From: Planctomycetaceae bacterium
Lineage (GTDB): Bacteria; Planctomycetota; Planctomycetia; Planctomycetales; Planctomycetaceae
DNA length: 8,850 nucleotides
Reading direction: 5' to 3'
Assembly: GCA_003503535.1 (NCBI GenBank)
Contig: DOCI01000003.1
Location: 27,215-36,064 of the forward strand
The translations under genes were made by a program, and so were the position numbers. Below the pieces are notes generated by a model. That model did not search any database, had not been told where the DNA came from, and saw nothing but the letters and a program-made list of their open reading frames with translations. Positions 1 through 7,883 of this stretch are shown here, piece by piece (within the stretch, counting starts at the first letter, position 1; the number at the start of each line of letters is the position of its first letter).

Positions 1-100
1 CATTTTCAAATGGTATCTGCAGTCGCTTGGACCTCAAATGCCCTGAAAACGCTGTGTTTGCTCCTGCCGGACGCTGCAGGGAATTTTTGAATATGCTCTA
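1..100 (+). repeat. Left copy of a dispersed palindrome-ended intergenic repeat (partial)
   Basis: These 100 bases align without gaps, 84 of 100 identical by hand count, to the reverse complement of 7743-7842. The best conserved parts are the ends: CATTTTCAAATGGTATCTGC at the left and AATTTTTGAATATGCTCTA at the right. The left terminal palindrome arm is cut by the window edge; about five bases (expected TAGAC) lie outside. The right terminal palindrome of the other copy is not conserved here. In its place is a different 12-bp perfect palindrome, TTCCAATTGGAA, at 108-119. I see no coding potential. It is most simply a degraded copy of a small non-autonomous mobile or REP-like element. Confidence 0.8.
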
Positions 101-432
101 AACTCTGTTCCAATTGGAAACCGGATTTCCTGTAGCATCCCGAAAAGCACCCCCGGACGTTCAATCAATCGGGGCCTTCTCTTCAAAAGCGCCCCGCCGC
201 TCGGGTTTGATTATTTTCCAGTTTTCATTTGGAACGCGCTGTGGTTTCCGAAATGTGTAAGCATTCATCATCTTGCAGCACCTCGAATTGTCAGACTTGT
301 CTTGCAATCCGGCTTTCATAAGGCGATGATCAATTCTTTATCAGAGCACTCATAACCCTGCCCCATTGTTTTGAGTCTATCCGATCACGGTGCATTTGAT
401 TTCGACCCACCTGCGAAATTCTACTCGGATTG
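101..432. other. Gene-free stretch upstream of the DUF1501 cluster
   Basis: About 330 bases without a credible reading frame, tRNA or CRISPR-like repeat. It holds the 12-bp palindrome at 108-119 (TTCCAATTGGAA), directly after the repeat copy. There is also a possible weak stem, CCCCG/CGGGG, around 152-176. The promoter of the downstream cluster presumably lies here, but I found no convincing pair of -35 and -10 boxes; the best (TTGCAA near 302 and GATGAT near 325) matches only four of six at each box. Confidence 0.5.
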
Positions 433-437
433 AGGAG
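433..437 (+). promoter_or_regulatory. Ribosome binding site of the first DUF1501 gene
   Basis: AGGAG lies 7 nt upstream of the ATG at 445. This decides the start: a TTG at 430 is in frame but lies just ahead of this site and would leave it inside the coding region. The ATG start also puts the twin-arginine motif at residues 3-4, as expected for an export signal. Confidence 0.8.
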
Positions 438-444
438 AAAGTTC

Positions 445-1842
445 ATGCAACGACGTCAATTTCTGGTTGCTTCCGGCCTCGGTTTCGCTGGATTGAAATT
501 CGGATCCCCCACTCACGCAGCTCCTGCATCGCCTCCGACTTCACGGCCGGGCAAAGCGAAATCGACAATTCTGTTCTTCCTCTGCGGCGGAGCCTCGCAT
601 CTTGATATGTGGGACATGAAGCCAGATGCTCTGCTTGAATATCGTGGTCCCTTCCGGCCCATCGAAACTTCTGCGCCTGGTGTGCTCCTTTCCGAGCATC
701 TTCCTTTAACGGCCAAGCAGGCTCACCATCTGGCTTTTGTCAATTCGGTGAAAGGGACCGTTAACACGAACGATCATCATGCCGGGTATTATCACAATTT
801 AACGGGCCATGTCCCCGACCAATCATTTGTCATTAAGGGAAACAATCGAACGCCAGAACGTGAAGACTGGCCATATATCGGCTCGGTCGTTGCATCGCGT
901 CGACCTCAGCATCCTAATTTACCCAACGCAATTTCACTGCCCCATATGCCGAGCCGAGCTCCTTACACACGGCCTGGACAATTCGCCGCTCGCATCGGAG
1001 TCGAACACGATCCGATGTATATCAATGGTAGCAATGAGGAGCCGCTCAAATTTCAGGCCCCAGCTCTCGTTTTGGAAGGGGGCATTACGGCTGATCGGAT
1101 GACCTCGCGATTTTCGCTGCTCGATCAAGTCAACTCGGCACGCCGTTGCTTCGATGAAACCGCCAACACCACAGCATTGGGAAAGCATCAACAGCGAGCC
1201 TTATCATTGTTGCTTTCATCGCAGTCGACATCCGCATTTGATTTGTTTCAAGAGAAGCCAGAAGTCATTGAGAGATACGGCAAAACTGTCAACGGTATGA
1301 GCTTGCTGGTTGCCCGTCGTTTAGCTGAAGCCGAGGTTCCGTTTATCACGGTCTTCTGGAAAGGTGACAGCCGCAAACTCGCCAAAAAATGCAAGAGTGC
1401 CGGCAGCTGGGATACACATGGCAATAACTTCAAATGCCTGCAGGAAGATCTACTCCCCGAGTTTGACCAAGCTTACTCTGCATTGATTGAAGATCTGGCT
1501 GATCGAGGGATGCTGGAAGAGACGCTCGTGATGGTGACCAGTGAAATGGGTCGAAAACCTAAAATCGGAGATCCACGATCAGGTGGAACCATCGGAGCTG
1601 GTCGTGACCATTGGACACACTGTTTGACAGATGTTCTGGCAGGTGGCGGAATACAGGGCGGGCAGACCTATGGGGCCAGCGACGCCCGTGGAGAATACCC
1701 CATCGACAAGCCTGTGACTCCCGCCGATATCGCCCACACTGTATATCATGCCATGGGAATTAACGATTTGATTGCCTACGACAAACTCGAACGGCCTTAC
1801 CATCTTCTGGAAAACTCAAAGCCTTTGGTGGATCTGTTTTGA
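445..1842 (+). CDS. DUF1501 family exported protein (sulfatase/alkaline-phosphatase-like fold)
   Basis: A 465-residue protein. The N-terminus MQRRQFLVASGLGFAGLKFG is a twin-arginine (Tat) type signal with R3-R4, a short hydrophobic stretch and a likely cleavage around THAA at residues 23-26, so the protein should be exported folded. Family motifs in order: GGASHLDMWDMKP (residues 48-60), WDTHGNN (322-328), SEMGRKP (366-372) and GRDHW (386-390). These Asp/His/Glu-rich blocks resemble the metal-binding motifs of the alkaline-phosphatase superfamily, to which DUF1501 is distantly related; metal binding and hydrolase activity are inferred. Length and C-terminus are normal for the family and the gene looks intact. 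It leads a same-strand cluster and is followed after 98 bp by the cytochrome/DUF1553 gene. It differs clearly in sequence from the second DUF1501 protein at 5203, so it is not a recent tandem duplicate. Substrate unknown. Confidence 0.9.
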   Translation: MQRRQFLVASGLGFAGLKFGSPTHAAPASPPTSRPGKAKSTILFFLCGGASHLDMWDMKPDALLEYRGPFRPIETSAPGVLLSEHLPLTAKQAHHLAFVNSVKGTVNTNDHHAGYYHNLTGHVPDQSFVIKGNNRTPEREDWPYIGSVVASRRPQHPNLPNAISLPHMPSRAPYTRPGQFAARIGVEHDPMYINGSNEEPLKFQAPALVLEGGITADRMTSRFSLLDQVNSARRCFDETANTTALGKHQQRALSLLLSSQSTSAFDLFQEKPEVIERYGKTVNGMSLLVARRLAEAEVPFITVFWKGDSRKLAKKCKSAGSWDTHGNNFKCLQEDLLPEFDQAYSALIEDLADRGMLEETLVMVTSEMGRKPKIGDPRSGGTIGAGRDHWTHCLTDVLAGGGIQGGQTYGASDARGEYPIDKPVTPADIAHTVYHAMGINDLIAYDKLERPYHLLENSKPLVDLF

Positions 1843-1877
1843 ACTGATCACATCAACTCCAATTATTATCCATTTTT

Positions 1878-1907
1878 TTGTCATCCCGAAGACAGTCCTA
1901 CCATATT
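1878..1907 (+). promoter_or_regulatory. Possible sigma70-type promoter in the 98-bp gap
   Basis: TTGTCA (1878-1883, five of six to TTGACA) and CATATT (1902-1907, four of six to TATAAT) are 18 bp apart and about 35 bp ahead of the ATG at 1941. If real, the cytochrome gene and second DUF1501 gene could be transcribed independently of the first. Planctomycete promoters are poorly characterised, so this is weak evidence. Confidence 0.3.
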
Positions 1908-1927
1908 TACCTGACGAATTTCACACC

Positions 1928-1932
1928 AGGAA
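1928..1932 (+). promoter_or_regulatory. Ribosome binding site of the PSCyt/DUF1553 gene
   Basis: AGGAA lies 8 nt ahead of the first of three consecutive ATG codons at 1941, 1944 and 1947. It supports a start at 1941 over the in-frame TTG at 1878, which has no such site and would add 21 residues without signal-peptide character. Confidence 0.7.
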
Positions 1933-1940
1933 CGTACCTT

Positions 1941-4900
1941 ATGATGATGACTGATTCTGAGAGCTTGCCTCATCTGTCATTACGCTTAACGTGTCTTATG
2001 ATCGGGCTCGTCATTGGCAATCCTGCAATATGTTCTTGTGCCGAGACAGTTGATTACCTCACCACAATCAAGCCTCTGCTGGAATCGAAATGCTATTCCT
2101 GTCATGGCGTGCTCAAGCAGGAAGCAGAGCTACGTTTGGAGACTCTGGCATTAATGCAACAAGGGGGAGATAGTGGCTCGGTAATTGAGCCAGGTAGCCC
2201 GGATGCAAGTCTGCTGTTAGAACGTGTCACCGATGAAGAAGACTTGCGGATGCCGCCCGCTGATGAAGGGGCTGCTCTGAAACAAGATGAAATCGAGCTG
2301 ATTCGTCGTTGGATCCAGGAAGGGGCCATCGCTCCTGTGGAATCGCCACCACAACCTCCCTCTGAACATTGGGCCTTCCGCAAAATCCAAAAACCAGATT
2401 TACCGGCTCTGCATGTTTCCAGTGCAGATTCCGAATCGGGGAGCATCTCTCCCAATCCGATTGATTTATTTCTTGAGCAAAAGCGTGTCGAACTCGGGTT
2501 AAAAACTCAACCGCCTGCCACGCGATCGATACTGATTCGTCGGCTCTATCTGGATTTGATCGGATTGCCGCCAACTCTGGAGCAATTGCACGATGATCGT
2601 CCCTGGAACGAGATTGTCGACGAACTGCTGGCAAGTCCGCATTATGGGGAGCGTTGGGGGCGGCATTGGATGGACGTCTGGCGTTACTCCGACTGGTACG
2701 GGTTGGGTCAGCAGTTGCGATACAGTCAGAAACATATGTGGCGGTGGCGTGACTGGATTGTCAATTCACTCAATGAGGATCTCGGTTACGACCAGATGAT
2801 CGAACAGATGCTGGCTGGCGATGAAATTGCCCCTGATGATCCTCAGGTGATTGCCGCCACAGGATTTCTGGCTCGCAACTACTATTTGTTCAACCGCACC
2901 ACTTGGCTCGACAGCACAATCGAGCATACTGGCAAGGCATTTCTGGGGCTGACACTCAACTGTGCCAAATGTCACGATCACAAGTACGATCCGATCTCGC
3001 AGGTCGACTATTATAATTTTCGAGCAATCTTTGAACCGCATCAGGTTAGGCTCGATCCCGTTCCCGGAGTGACAAATTTTGAACGAGACGGTTTGCCTCG
3101 TGTGTTTGACGATCACCTTGAAGAGAAAACATTCCTGCATATCAAAGGGGACCCCAAGAACCCTGATGAAACGGTTTCTATTTCTCCCCAGGTGCCAAAG
3201 CTATTCTCCAATTACCAGCCAAAGGTTTTGCCGGTTGAGTTACCTGTAACTGCTTATGTCCCCGGTCTTCGAGAGTACGTTCAGAACGATCATTTGAAGA
3301 ATGCAAAATCGTTACTGGAGTCAGCTCAACAGGAGCTGACTGATGCTGTCAGGGAAAAATTGGAGAGAAACTACGAACCTTTTGAGTTCGTGGATTCTTT
3401 TGATCAACCTGACCCAATGAATTGGGAGATCATCGGAAACGCATGGGTCTATAAAGACGGAAAACTGCAGTGTACGACTTCCACACGAGAGCCTGAAGCG
3501 ATCCGATTTAAGCATGACATACCCACGGATTTTGAGGTCACTTGCCGATACACAACCACGGGTGGGGCGACGTATAAATCGGTCACATTTCGGTTTGATC
3601 AGTCAGACGATTATTCCTACAACAATTTTGTCTACTCGAGTGCTCACGAGCCTGACCCTAAAATCCAAGCCGCGTTTACTCGTAATGATAAAACGAGCTA
3701 TCCTGGTGATGGACGTATATCTCGCCCGCTTGAAGTGGGACGAAGTTATGAAATTCGTTTTGCTGTGCGTGATCGTTTGATGAATGTCTGGCTCGATGGA
3801 GAATTCGTACTTGCCTATCAATTTCCTGATCGTCAACCTGATGGACATTTCGCGATCTCGGGATTCGATGCAACCGTCGCCTTTGAAGAAATTTCCATCC
3901 GATCCCTTACACCAGAAATGGAATTGGTTAGTCCGAAGAGTGATAAAAATCCCTCCCCTCAGAATCCTGAGCTGGTCGTTAAAATAGCCGAGGCGAAGCT
4001 CGCTCTCGCCCAGGCGAATCTGCAATCGTTACAAGCCACTATTGAAGCCGATGAAGCGAGGTATGTTGACCAGCCTGCCAATGACGTTTCAAAGTCTGCT
4101 CAACATGCCGCTCATATGCAGGCCCAGGCCAGGGTGGCCTCAGCACGATACGAACTTCTGAAAGTTGGTAGCGATGAGAAAAAGCAGAAGACTGCCGAAG
4201 AAAAACTGAAGCAGGCTGAAGCGAATCTAACAGCCGCCAGGTCGGGCGAAATTTCGTACAAAACTTTGCGTGCCTCCCAAAAGGCACTCGAAACTCCGGC
4301 AGATAAAATGGAGGATTATCCAGCTGCTTATTCATCGACAAGCACGGGGCGTCGTACTTCTCTGGCGAAATGGATGACATCCCCTGATAACCCATTAACG
4401 GCTCGGGTTGCAGTGAATCATGTCTGGATGCGACATTTCGGTAAACCACTGTTGGATTCAGTTTTTGATTTTGGACTCCGGGCAAAACGTCCTGTGCAAG
4501 CCGAGTTGCTGGACTATCTCGCTGCCGAATTTATGGAGCACAACTGGAGCTTCAAGCATTTGCATCGGTTAATCGTCACTTCAAATGCTTATCAACTGAG
4601 TTCCTCCACGAGCGATGCTGATGCGGCGACACTCTCTGTCGATTCAACGAACGAGTATTACTGGCGGATGAACACCAAACGGATGGAATCACAGATTATT
4701 CGTGATTGTCTGCTGCAACTGGCCGGTCAACTCGATCCTCAACTTGGCGGGCCTTCGGTCGATGTTGGGAACAAAAGCAAACGTCGCAGTTTGTACTTCA
4801 AGCATTCTCGCGATCAGCAGGACAAGTTTCTGACAATGTTCGACGATGCGGATTTGCTCCAGTGTTACCGTCGCGATGAAAGTATTGTGCCTCAGCAGGC

Positions 4901-5195
4901 GCTTGCACTTGCTAATAGCGAGTTAGCAATCACGATGGCCGCACAAATCGCTAAATCGATTGATGCTTCACAGCCTGATCAAGATTTAGAATCTTTTATC
5001 AGAACTTCGTTTGAAACCATCATCGCCCGGCCGGCTACGCCTCAGGAACTTCTAGCCTGTCAGGAGTACTGCACGCAACTTGATCCGCTGGTTCGAAAGC
5101 GTCATCCCGATAAGCCGGAGCAGCAAGCCGAAAGAATACGAACTCATCTGATCCATAGTTTACTAAACTACAATGATTTTATATCGATCCGGTAA
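1941..5195 (+). CDS. Exported c-type cytochrome with PSCyt1, DUF1549, ConA-like and DUF1553 domains
   Basis: A 1084-residue protein. Residues 12-34 form a Sec-type signal (hydrophobic core [15 protein letters not shown], likely cleavage after CSCA; the Cys residues also allow a poor lipobox). A PSCyt1 cytochrome domain follows, with haem motif CYSCH at 51-55. DUF1549 (PSCyt2) runs from about 172 to 400, with [18 protein letters not shown] near 235-252 and a second [18 protein letters not shown], at 341-353. Residues about 480-660 are an inserted beta-rich region ([20 protein letters not shown] onward, [14 protein letters not shown]) resembling concanavalin-A/LamG-like or DUF1080-like carbohydrate-binding folds. 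Ala/Gln/Lys/Glu-rich helices at about 677-780 look like a coiled coil. DUF1553 (PSD1) occupies about 806 to the end, with [20 protein letters not shown]. All expected parts are present. Both CXXCH motifs could bind covalent haem; only the first has a typical cytochrome context, and the second is a conserved DUF1549 feature. Redox role and substrate are unknown. The next gene starts 7 nt after its stop. Confidence 0.92.
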   Translation: MMMTDSESLPHLSLRLTCLMIGLVIGNPAICSCAETVDYLTTIKPLLESKCYSCHGVLKQEAELRLETLALMQQGGDSGSVIEPGSPDASLLLERVTDEEDLRMPPADEGAALKQDEIELIRRWIQEGAIAPVESPPQPPSEHWAFRKIQKPDLPALHVSSADSESGSISPNPIDLFLEQKRVELGLKTQPPATRSILIRRLYLDLIGLPPTLEQLHDDRPWNEIVDELLASPHYGERWGRHWMDVWRYSDWYGLGQQLRYSQKHMWRWRDWIVNSLNEDLGYDQMIEQMLAGDEIAPDDPQVIAATGFLARNYYLFNRTTWLDSTIEHTGKAFLGLTLNCAKCHDHKYDPISQVDYYNFRAIFEPHQVRLDPVPGVTNFERDGLPRVFDDHLEEKTFLHIKGDPKNPDETVSISPQVPKLFSNYQPKVLPVELPVTAYVPGLREYVQNDHLKNAKSLLESAQQELTDAVREKLERNYEPFEFVDSFDQPDPMNWEIIGNAWVYKDGKLQCTTSTREPEAIRFKHDIPTDFEVTCRYTTTGGATYKSVTFRFDQSDDYSYNNFVYSSAHEPDPKIQAAFTRNDKTSYPGDGRISRPLEVGRSYEIRFAVRDRLMNVWLDGEFVLAYQFPDRQPDGHFAISGFDATVAFEEISIRSLTPEMELVSPKSDKNPSPQNPELVVKIAEAKLALAQANLQSLQATIEADEARYVDQPANDVSKSAQHAAHMQAQARVASARYELLKVGSDEKKQKTAEEKLKQAEANLTAARSGEISYKTLRASQKALETPADKMEDYPAAYSSTSTGRRTSLAKWMTSPDNPLTARVAVNHVWMRHFGKPLLDSVFDFGLRAKRPVQAELLDYLAAEFMEHNWSFKHLHRLIVTSNAYQLSSSTSDADAATLSVDSTNEYYWRMNTKRMESQIIRDCLLQLAGQLDPQLGGPSVDVGNKSKRRSLYFKHSRDQQDKFLTMFDDADLLQCYRRDESIVPQQALALANSELAITMAAQIAKSIDASQPDQDLESFIRTSFETIIARPATPQELLACQEYCTQLDPLVRKRHPDKPEQQAERIRTHLIHSLLNYNDFISIR

Positions 5196-5202
5196 CAGTT
5201 TC

Positions 5203-6633
5203 ATGCATCGTAGACAACTTCTAAGTAATTCCGCCCTTGGCTTTTCAACTCTCGCACTGCAGGCAATGCTGCAACGCGATGGATGGGGGGCCGCAGAGAA
5301 ATCGACTAACACGCTAACAGCTGGATTGCCTCATTTTGCACCGAAAGCGAAAAGTGTGATTTGGTTATTCATGCGGGGCGGCGTGAGTCACATGGAAAGT
5401 TTTGATCCCAAACCAGCCCTCAATCAATACGCTGGCAAAACAATTCCAGAAACTCCCTTTGCAGATGTGCAGGATCCCGAACTTCTCAAAAGAGTTCGGG
5501 TTGTGGTCGTCAACGATGCGAACGGTCAGCAGCGAAACAAACTGTATCCCCTTCAGGTCGGTTACAAAAAATACGGCGAAAGCGGCATCGAAATCAGTGA
5601 CTGGTTTCCGCACATCGGTTCGCAGGTCGATCATCTTTCCATCATCCGTTCCATGTGGACCACCGACGATAATCATGGTGCCCAAGTGCAGTTTCATTCG
5701 GGACGCCATATGCTCGATCCCCGCGTTCCAACAATTGGGGCCTGGATCAATTGGGGACTTGGCTCGTTGAATGAAAATCTACCGCAGTTCATCAGTATGG
5801 GACCTCGTTTTTTCGATCGCCGTGACGGGCATTACCTTGGCCCTGCTTACGATTCCATCGAACTGAAGGTCGACCCCAAAAATCCTCTCGACTACGCTCA
5901 ACCAGAAGGGGACCTGACCTCCGCCGAGCAACGACTCGGGTTTGATCTTGTTAATCGGCTCAACAAGCTCACGACTGAAAACTATCCCAATGATGCCGCT
6001 CTTGATGCGCGTATCAAGTCTTACGAGTTGGCATTTCGGATGCAGACGGCCGTGCCCGATGTGATCGATTTTACTCAAGAAACTGAAGAGACCCAGAAGT
6101 TATATGGATTCGATCAGAAACAGACACGGCCATTTGGAGAACAGTTACTCGCTGCCAGACGGTTTGTCGAACAGGGTGTGCGGTTCATTCAAATTCAACA
6201 TGGAGATGGAGCAGCCGGAGCTTGGGATCAACATTCCAATCTCAAAACGAAACATGCCGAGCTGGCCCAACAAGTGGATCGCCCCATCGCCGGTTTGCTT
6301 CAGGATCTGAAACAACGAGGCCTGCTCGATGAAACGCTCGTGGTATTCGCGACCGAATTTGGACGCACACCAGGTTCACAGGGGACAAACGGCCGCGATC
6401 ATCACCCGTATGGATTTAGTGTCTGGATGGCGGGCGGAGGTTTGAAGGGGGGGGTTGCCCACGGAGCGACCGACGAAATTGGTTTTCATGCCGTTGAAAA
6501 TCCACACTATGTGACCGACATTCACGCGACACTGCTCAAACAACTCGGCCTGAAATCGCACCGTATGGAAATCCCCGGACAGAAACGGCTCGAACAGGAT
6601 TTCGGTCACCCGATTGAAGAAATTATTGCCTAA
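5203..6633 (+). CDS. Second DUF1501 family exported protein, coupled to the cytochrome gene
   Basis: A 476-residue protein. The start at 5203 gives [20 protein letters not shown], a Tat-type signal with R3-R4; an in-frame ATG at 5173 would overlap the preceding gene and add ten residues ahead of the signal. Family motifs in order: [14 protein letters not shown] (58-71), WDQHSNL (341-347), EFGRTPG (385-391), GRDHH (397-401) and the following GGGLKGG block. As for the first DUF1501 protein, an exported metal-dependent hydrolase fold is inferred from superfamily resemblance and no activity is shown. The start lies 7 nt beyond the TAA of the cytochrome gene, with no clear Shine-Dalgarno site, which suggests translational coupling. 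A cytochrome/DUF1553 gene followed directly by DUF1501 is the usual planctomycete pairing, so this copy rather than the first is the likely cognate partner. The C-terminus is complete. A run of eight G at 6447-6454 falls inside the conserved GGGLKGG block. Confidence 0.92.
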   Translation: MHRRQLLSNSALGFSTLALQAMLQRDGWGAAEKSTNTLTAGLPHFAPKAKSVIWLFMRGGVSHMESFDPKPALNQYAGKTIPETPFADVQDPELLKRVRVVVVNDANGQQRNKLYPLQVGYKKYGESGIEISDWFPHIGSQVDHLSIIRSMWTTDDNHGAQVQFHSGRHMLDPRVPTIGAWINWGLGSLNENLPQFISMGPRFFDRRDGHYLGPAYDSIELKVDPKNPLDYAQPEGDLTSAEQRLGFDLVNRLNKLTTENYPNDAALDARIKSYELAFRMQTAVPDVIDFTQETEETQKLYGFDQKQTRPFGEQLLAARRFVEQGVRFIQIQHGDGAAGAWDQHSNLKTKHAELAQQVDRPIAGLLQDLKQRGLLDETLVVFATEFGRTPGSQGTNGRDHHPYGFSVWMAGGGLKGGVAHGATDEIGFHAVENPHYVTDIHATLLKQLGLKSHRMEIPGQKRLEQDFGHPIEEIIA

Positions 6634-6798
6634 AATTCATAGGAAATATTGCAGAGCCTGCCACATGAAAGGATACGGTCGAAATTCGATCAGTTCCGTT
6701 TCCAGCATAAAATTGCTAAAACGCTTTCGCGGGATCATACTCTTCTGGCCTCATGTAAGTGTCATTTCTGAACTGAATTCTCTGAAAAGTCTTTATTG
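6634..6798. other. Intergenic gap between DUF1501 cluster and hydrolase
   Basis: 165 bases without a credible gene or a strong terminator hairpin. It contains a candidate promoter at 6713-6741. The distance, set against the 7-nt spacing within the cluster, suggests that the hydrolase is a separate transcription unit. Confidence 0.4.
6713..6741 (+). promoter_or_regulatory. Weak candidate promoter for the hydrolase gene
   Basis: TTGCTA (6713-6718) and CATACT (6736-6741) are separated by 17 bp, each matching the sigma70 consensus at four of six positions, about 58 bp ahead of the start codon at 6799. Spacing is ideal but the boxes are weak, so chance cannot be excluded. Confidence 0.22.
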
Positions 6799-7725
6799 AT
6801 GAATCAAACCGGCTCTCACCCTCTTGTATTAAAGCATGGTTTGACTGAAGAATACCCTTTTAACCAGAATTATCTGACAACGGATTCCGGTCGAATCCAT
6901 TTTGTGGATGAAGGAACCGGGCCAGTCTTGCTATTTGTGCATGGCAATCCGACCTGGAGTTTTGCCTGGCGGAATTTGATTAAACGATTCTCGCCGACAC
7001 ATCGCTGCATTGCGATAGACCACCTGGGTTGCGGCCTTTCCGAGAAGCCTCAAAATGAAGTTTATCGCTTAGCAGATCATATCGAGCGTCTGCAATTGCT
7101 GGTCGAAACTCTTGATTTGCAGCAGATCACTCTAATTGCTCATGATTGGGGAGGAGCGATTGGAACTGGAGTCGCCGGCCGAATCCCGCAGCGTTTTTCC
7201 CGACTCGTGTTAATGAATACCGGTGCTTTTCGCTCGCAACAAATTCCATTTCGTATCGCCCTGTGCCGCATCCCACTACTGGGAAAACTCGGGATGCAGG
7301 GAGCGAACTTATTTGCCCAGGCAGCTGTCCACATGGCTGTGAATGAAGCGTATCCGCTGTCGCCAAAAAATAAAAAAGGATACCTTCTGCCTTACGATTC
7401 CTGGAAAAACCGGATCGCGATTGATCGGTTCGTTAAAGATATCCCTCTCAGCCCCAGCCATCCGAGTTATGAAACTTTGACCGAAGTTGAGAAGGGACTG
7501 ACCAAGTTGACTGCCAAGCCCATTCTGCTTCCCTGGGGGATTAAAGACTGGTGCTTCACTCCTGAATTTCTTAAAGAGTTTCAACGAATCTTCCCCGAGG
7601 CTCAGACGGTTCGCTATGAGGAAGCCGGCCATTATCTTTTTGAAGAACGTCCTCAGGAACTGGGGGATTCAATTGCAAAGTTTATAGGACAAACCGAGGA
7701 ATCCACTTCAATCACATCAGATTAG
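6799..7725 (+). CDS. Haloalkane-dehalogenase-like (HLD-III/OleB-like) alpha/beta hydrolase
   Basis: A 308-residue cytoplasmic protein without a signal peptide. It has the haloalkane dehalogenase active-site layout: HGNPTW at 48-53 (N50 as possible halide/oxyanion ligand), the nucleophile loop HDWGG at 115-119 with D116 as the nucleophilic aspartate and W117 as a second halide ligand, a likely acid D250 in WGIKDW after beta7, and base H278 in EAGHYLF. The acid after beta7 fits HLD-I/HLD-III rather than HLD-II. The [11 protein letters not shown] block near 74-84 recalls the HLD-III group, which includes planctomycete dehalogenases and OleB, the beta-lactone decarboxylase of olefin biosynthesis. 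It could therefore be a dehalogenase or an OleB-like enzyme; no oleA, oleC or oleD neighbour lies within the window. ATG 6799 is preferred over the adjacent TTG 6796; only a weak GAAAAG site lies upstream. Its TAG stop is formed by the first bases of the repeat at 7723-7847. Confidence 0.85.
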   Translation: MNQTGSHPLVLKHGLTEEYPFNQNYLTTDSGRIHFVDEGTGPVLLFVHGNPTWSFAWRNLIKRFSPTHRCIAIDHLGCGLSEKPQNEVYRLADHIERLQLLVETLDLQQITLIAHDWGGAIGTGVAGRIPQRFSRLVLMNTGAFRSQQIPFRIALCRIPLLGKLGMQGANLFAQAAVHMAVNEAYPLSPKNKKGYLLPYDSWKNRIAIDRFVKDIPLSPSHPSYETLTEVEKGLTKLTAKPILLPWGIKDWCFTPEFLKEFQRIFPEAQTVRYEEAGHYLFEERPQELGDSIAKFIGQTEESTSITSD

Positions 7726-7847
7726 ACCATTTTCAAATGGTCTAGAGCATATTCAAAAATTACCTGCAGGGTTCAACAGGAGCAAATACATTGTTTATTG
7801 GACATTCGATGTCCATACGACTGCAGATACCATTTGAAAATGGTCTA
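7723..7847 (-). mobile_element. 125-bp MITE-like palindromic element with 19-bp perfect terminal inverted repeats
   Basis: The first 19 bases (TAGACCATTTTCAAATGGT, 7723-7741) are the exact reverse complement of the last 19 (7829-7847). The match extends two further bases outward on each side, through 7721 and 7849. Each end is itself a palindrome: TAGACCATTT/AAATGGTCTA with 2 nt between arms at 7723-7744, and ACCATTT/AAATGGT at 7829-7844. An internal hairpin TGGACAT-TCG-ATGTCCA lies at 7799-7815. The element is too short to code. TA at both borders fits a TA target duplication as in IS630/Tc1-type non-autonomous elements, but a REP/BIME-like origin is also possible. It starts at the hydrolase stop codon and fills most of the convergent gap, where its stems may also act as transcription terminators; no U-tract follows. 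A diverged inverted copy lies at 1-100. Confidence 0.78.
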
Positions 7848-7883
7848 ATAATTGCGTTTTGTGCTTGTCTCTCCGTTTATGTT

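Noticed and set aside
2227..2634. 135-codon minus-strand frame opposite DUF1549.
   Set aside because: It is antisense to a conserved domain and its composition looks like a reverse-strand shadow.
3603..4025. 140-codon minus-strand frame opposite the ConA-like insertion.
   Set aside because: No start signal and no family resemblance; the sense strand has a continuous, sensible protein.
4039..4485. 148-codon frame on the minus strand inside the cytochrome/DUF1553 gene.
   Set aside because: It lies wholly opposite a well-supported coding region and shows no recognisable domain.
5173..5202. Upstream ATG that would extend the second DUF1501 protein by ten residues.
   Set aside because: The extension would place residues ahead of the twin-arginine motif and overlap the previous gene, with no ribosome binding site.
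6614..6799. Short 61-codon frame with a CRACH haem-like motif that ends in TGA overlapping the hydrolase ATG.
   Set aside because: It starts with TTG inside the DUF1501 gene, has no ribosome binding site or signal peptide, and the rest resembles no cytochrome. The CXXCH match is probably chance.
1..7847. Reading the two inverted repeats as ends of a composite transposon.
   Set aside because: No transposase gene lies between them and the copies differ by 16 in 100 bases, so recent joint mobilisation is unlikely.
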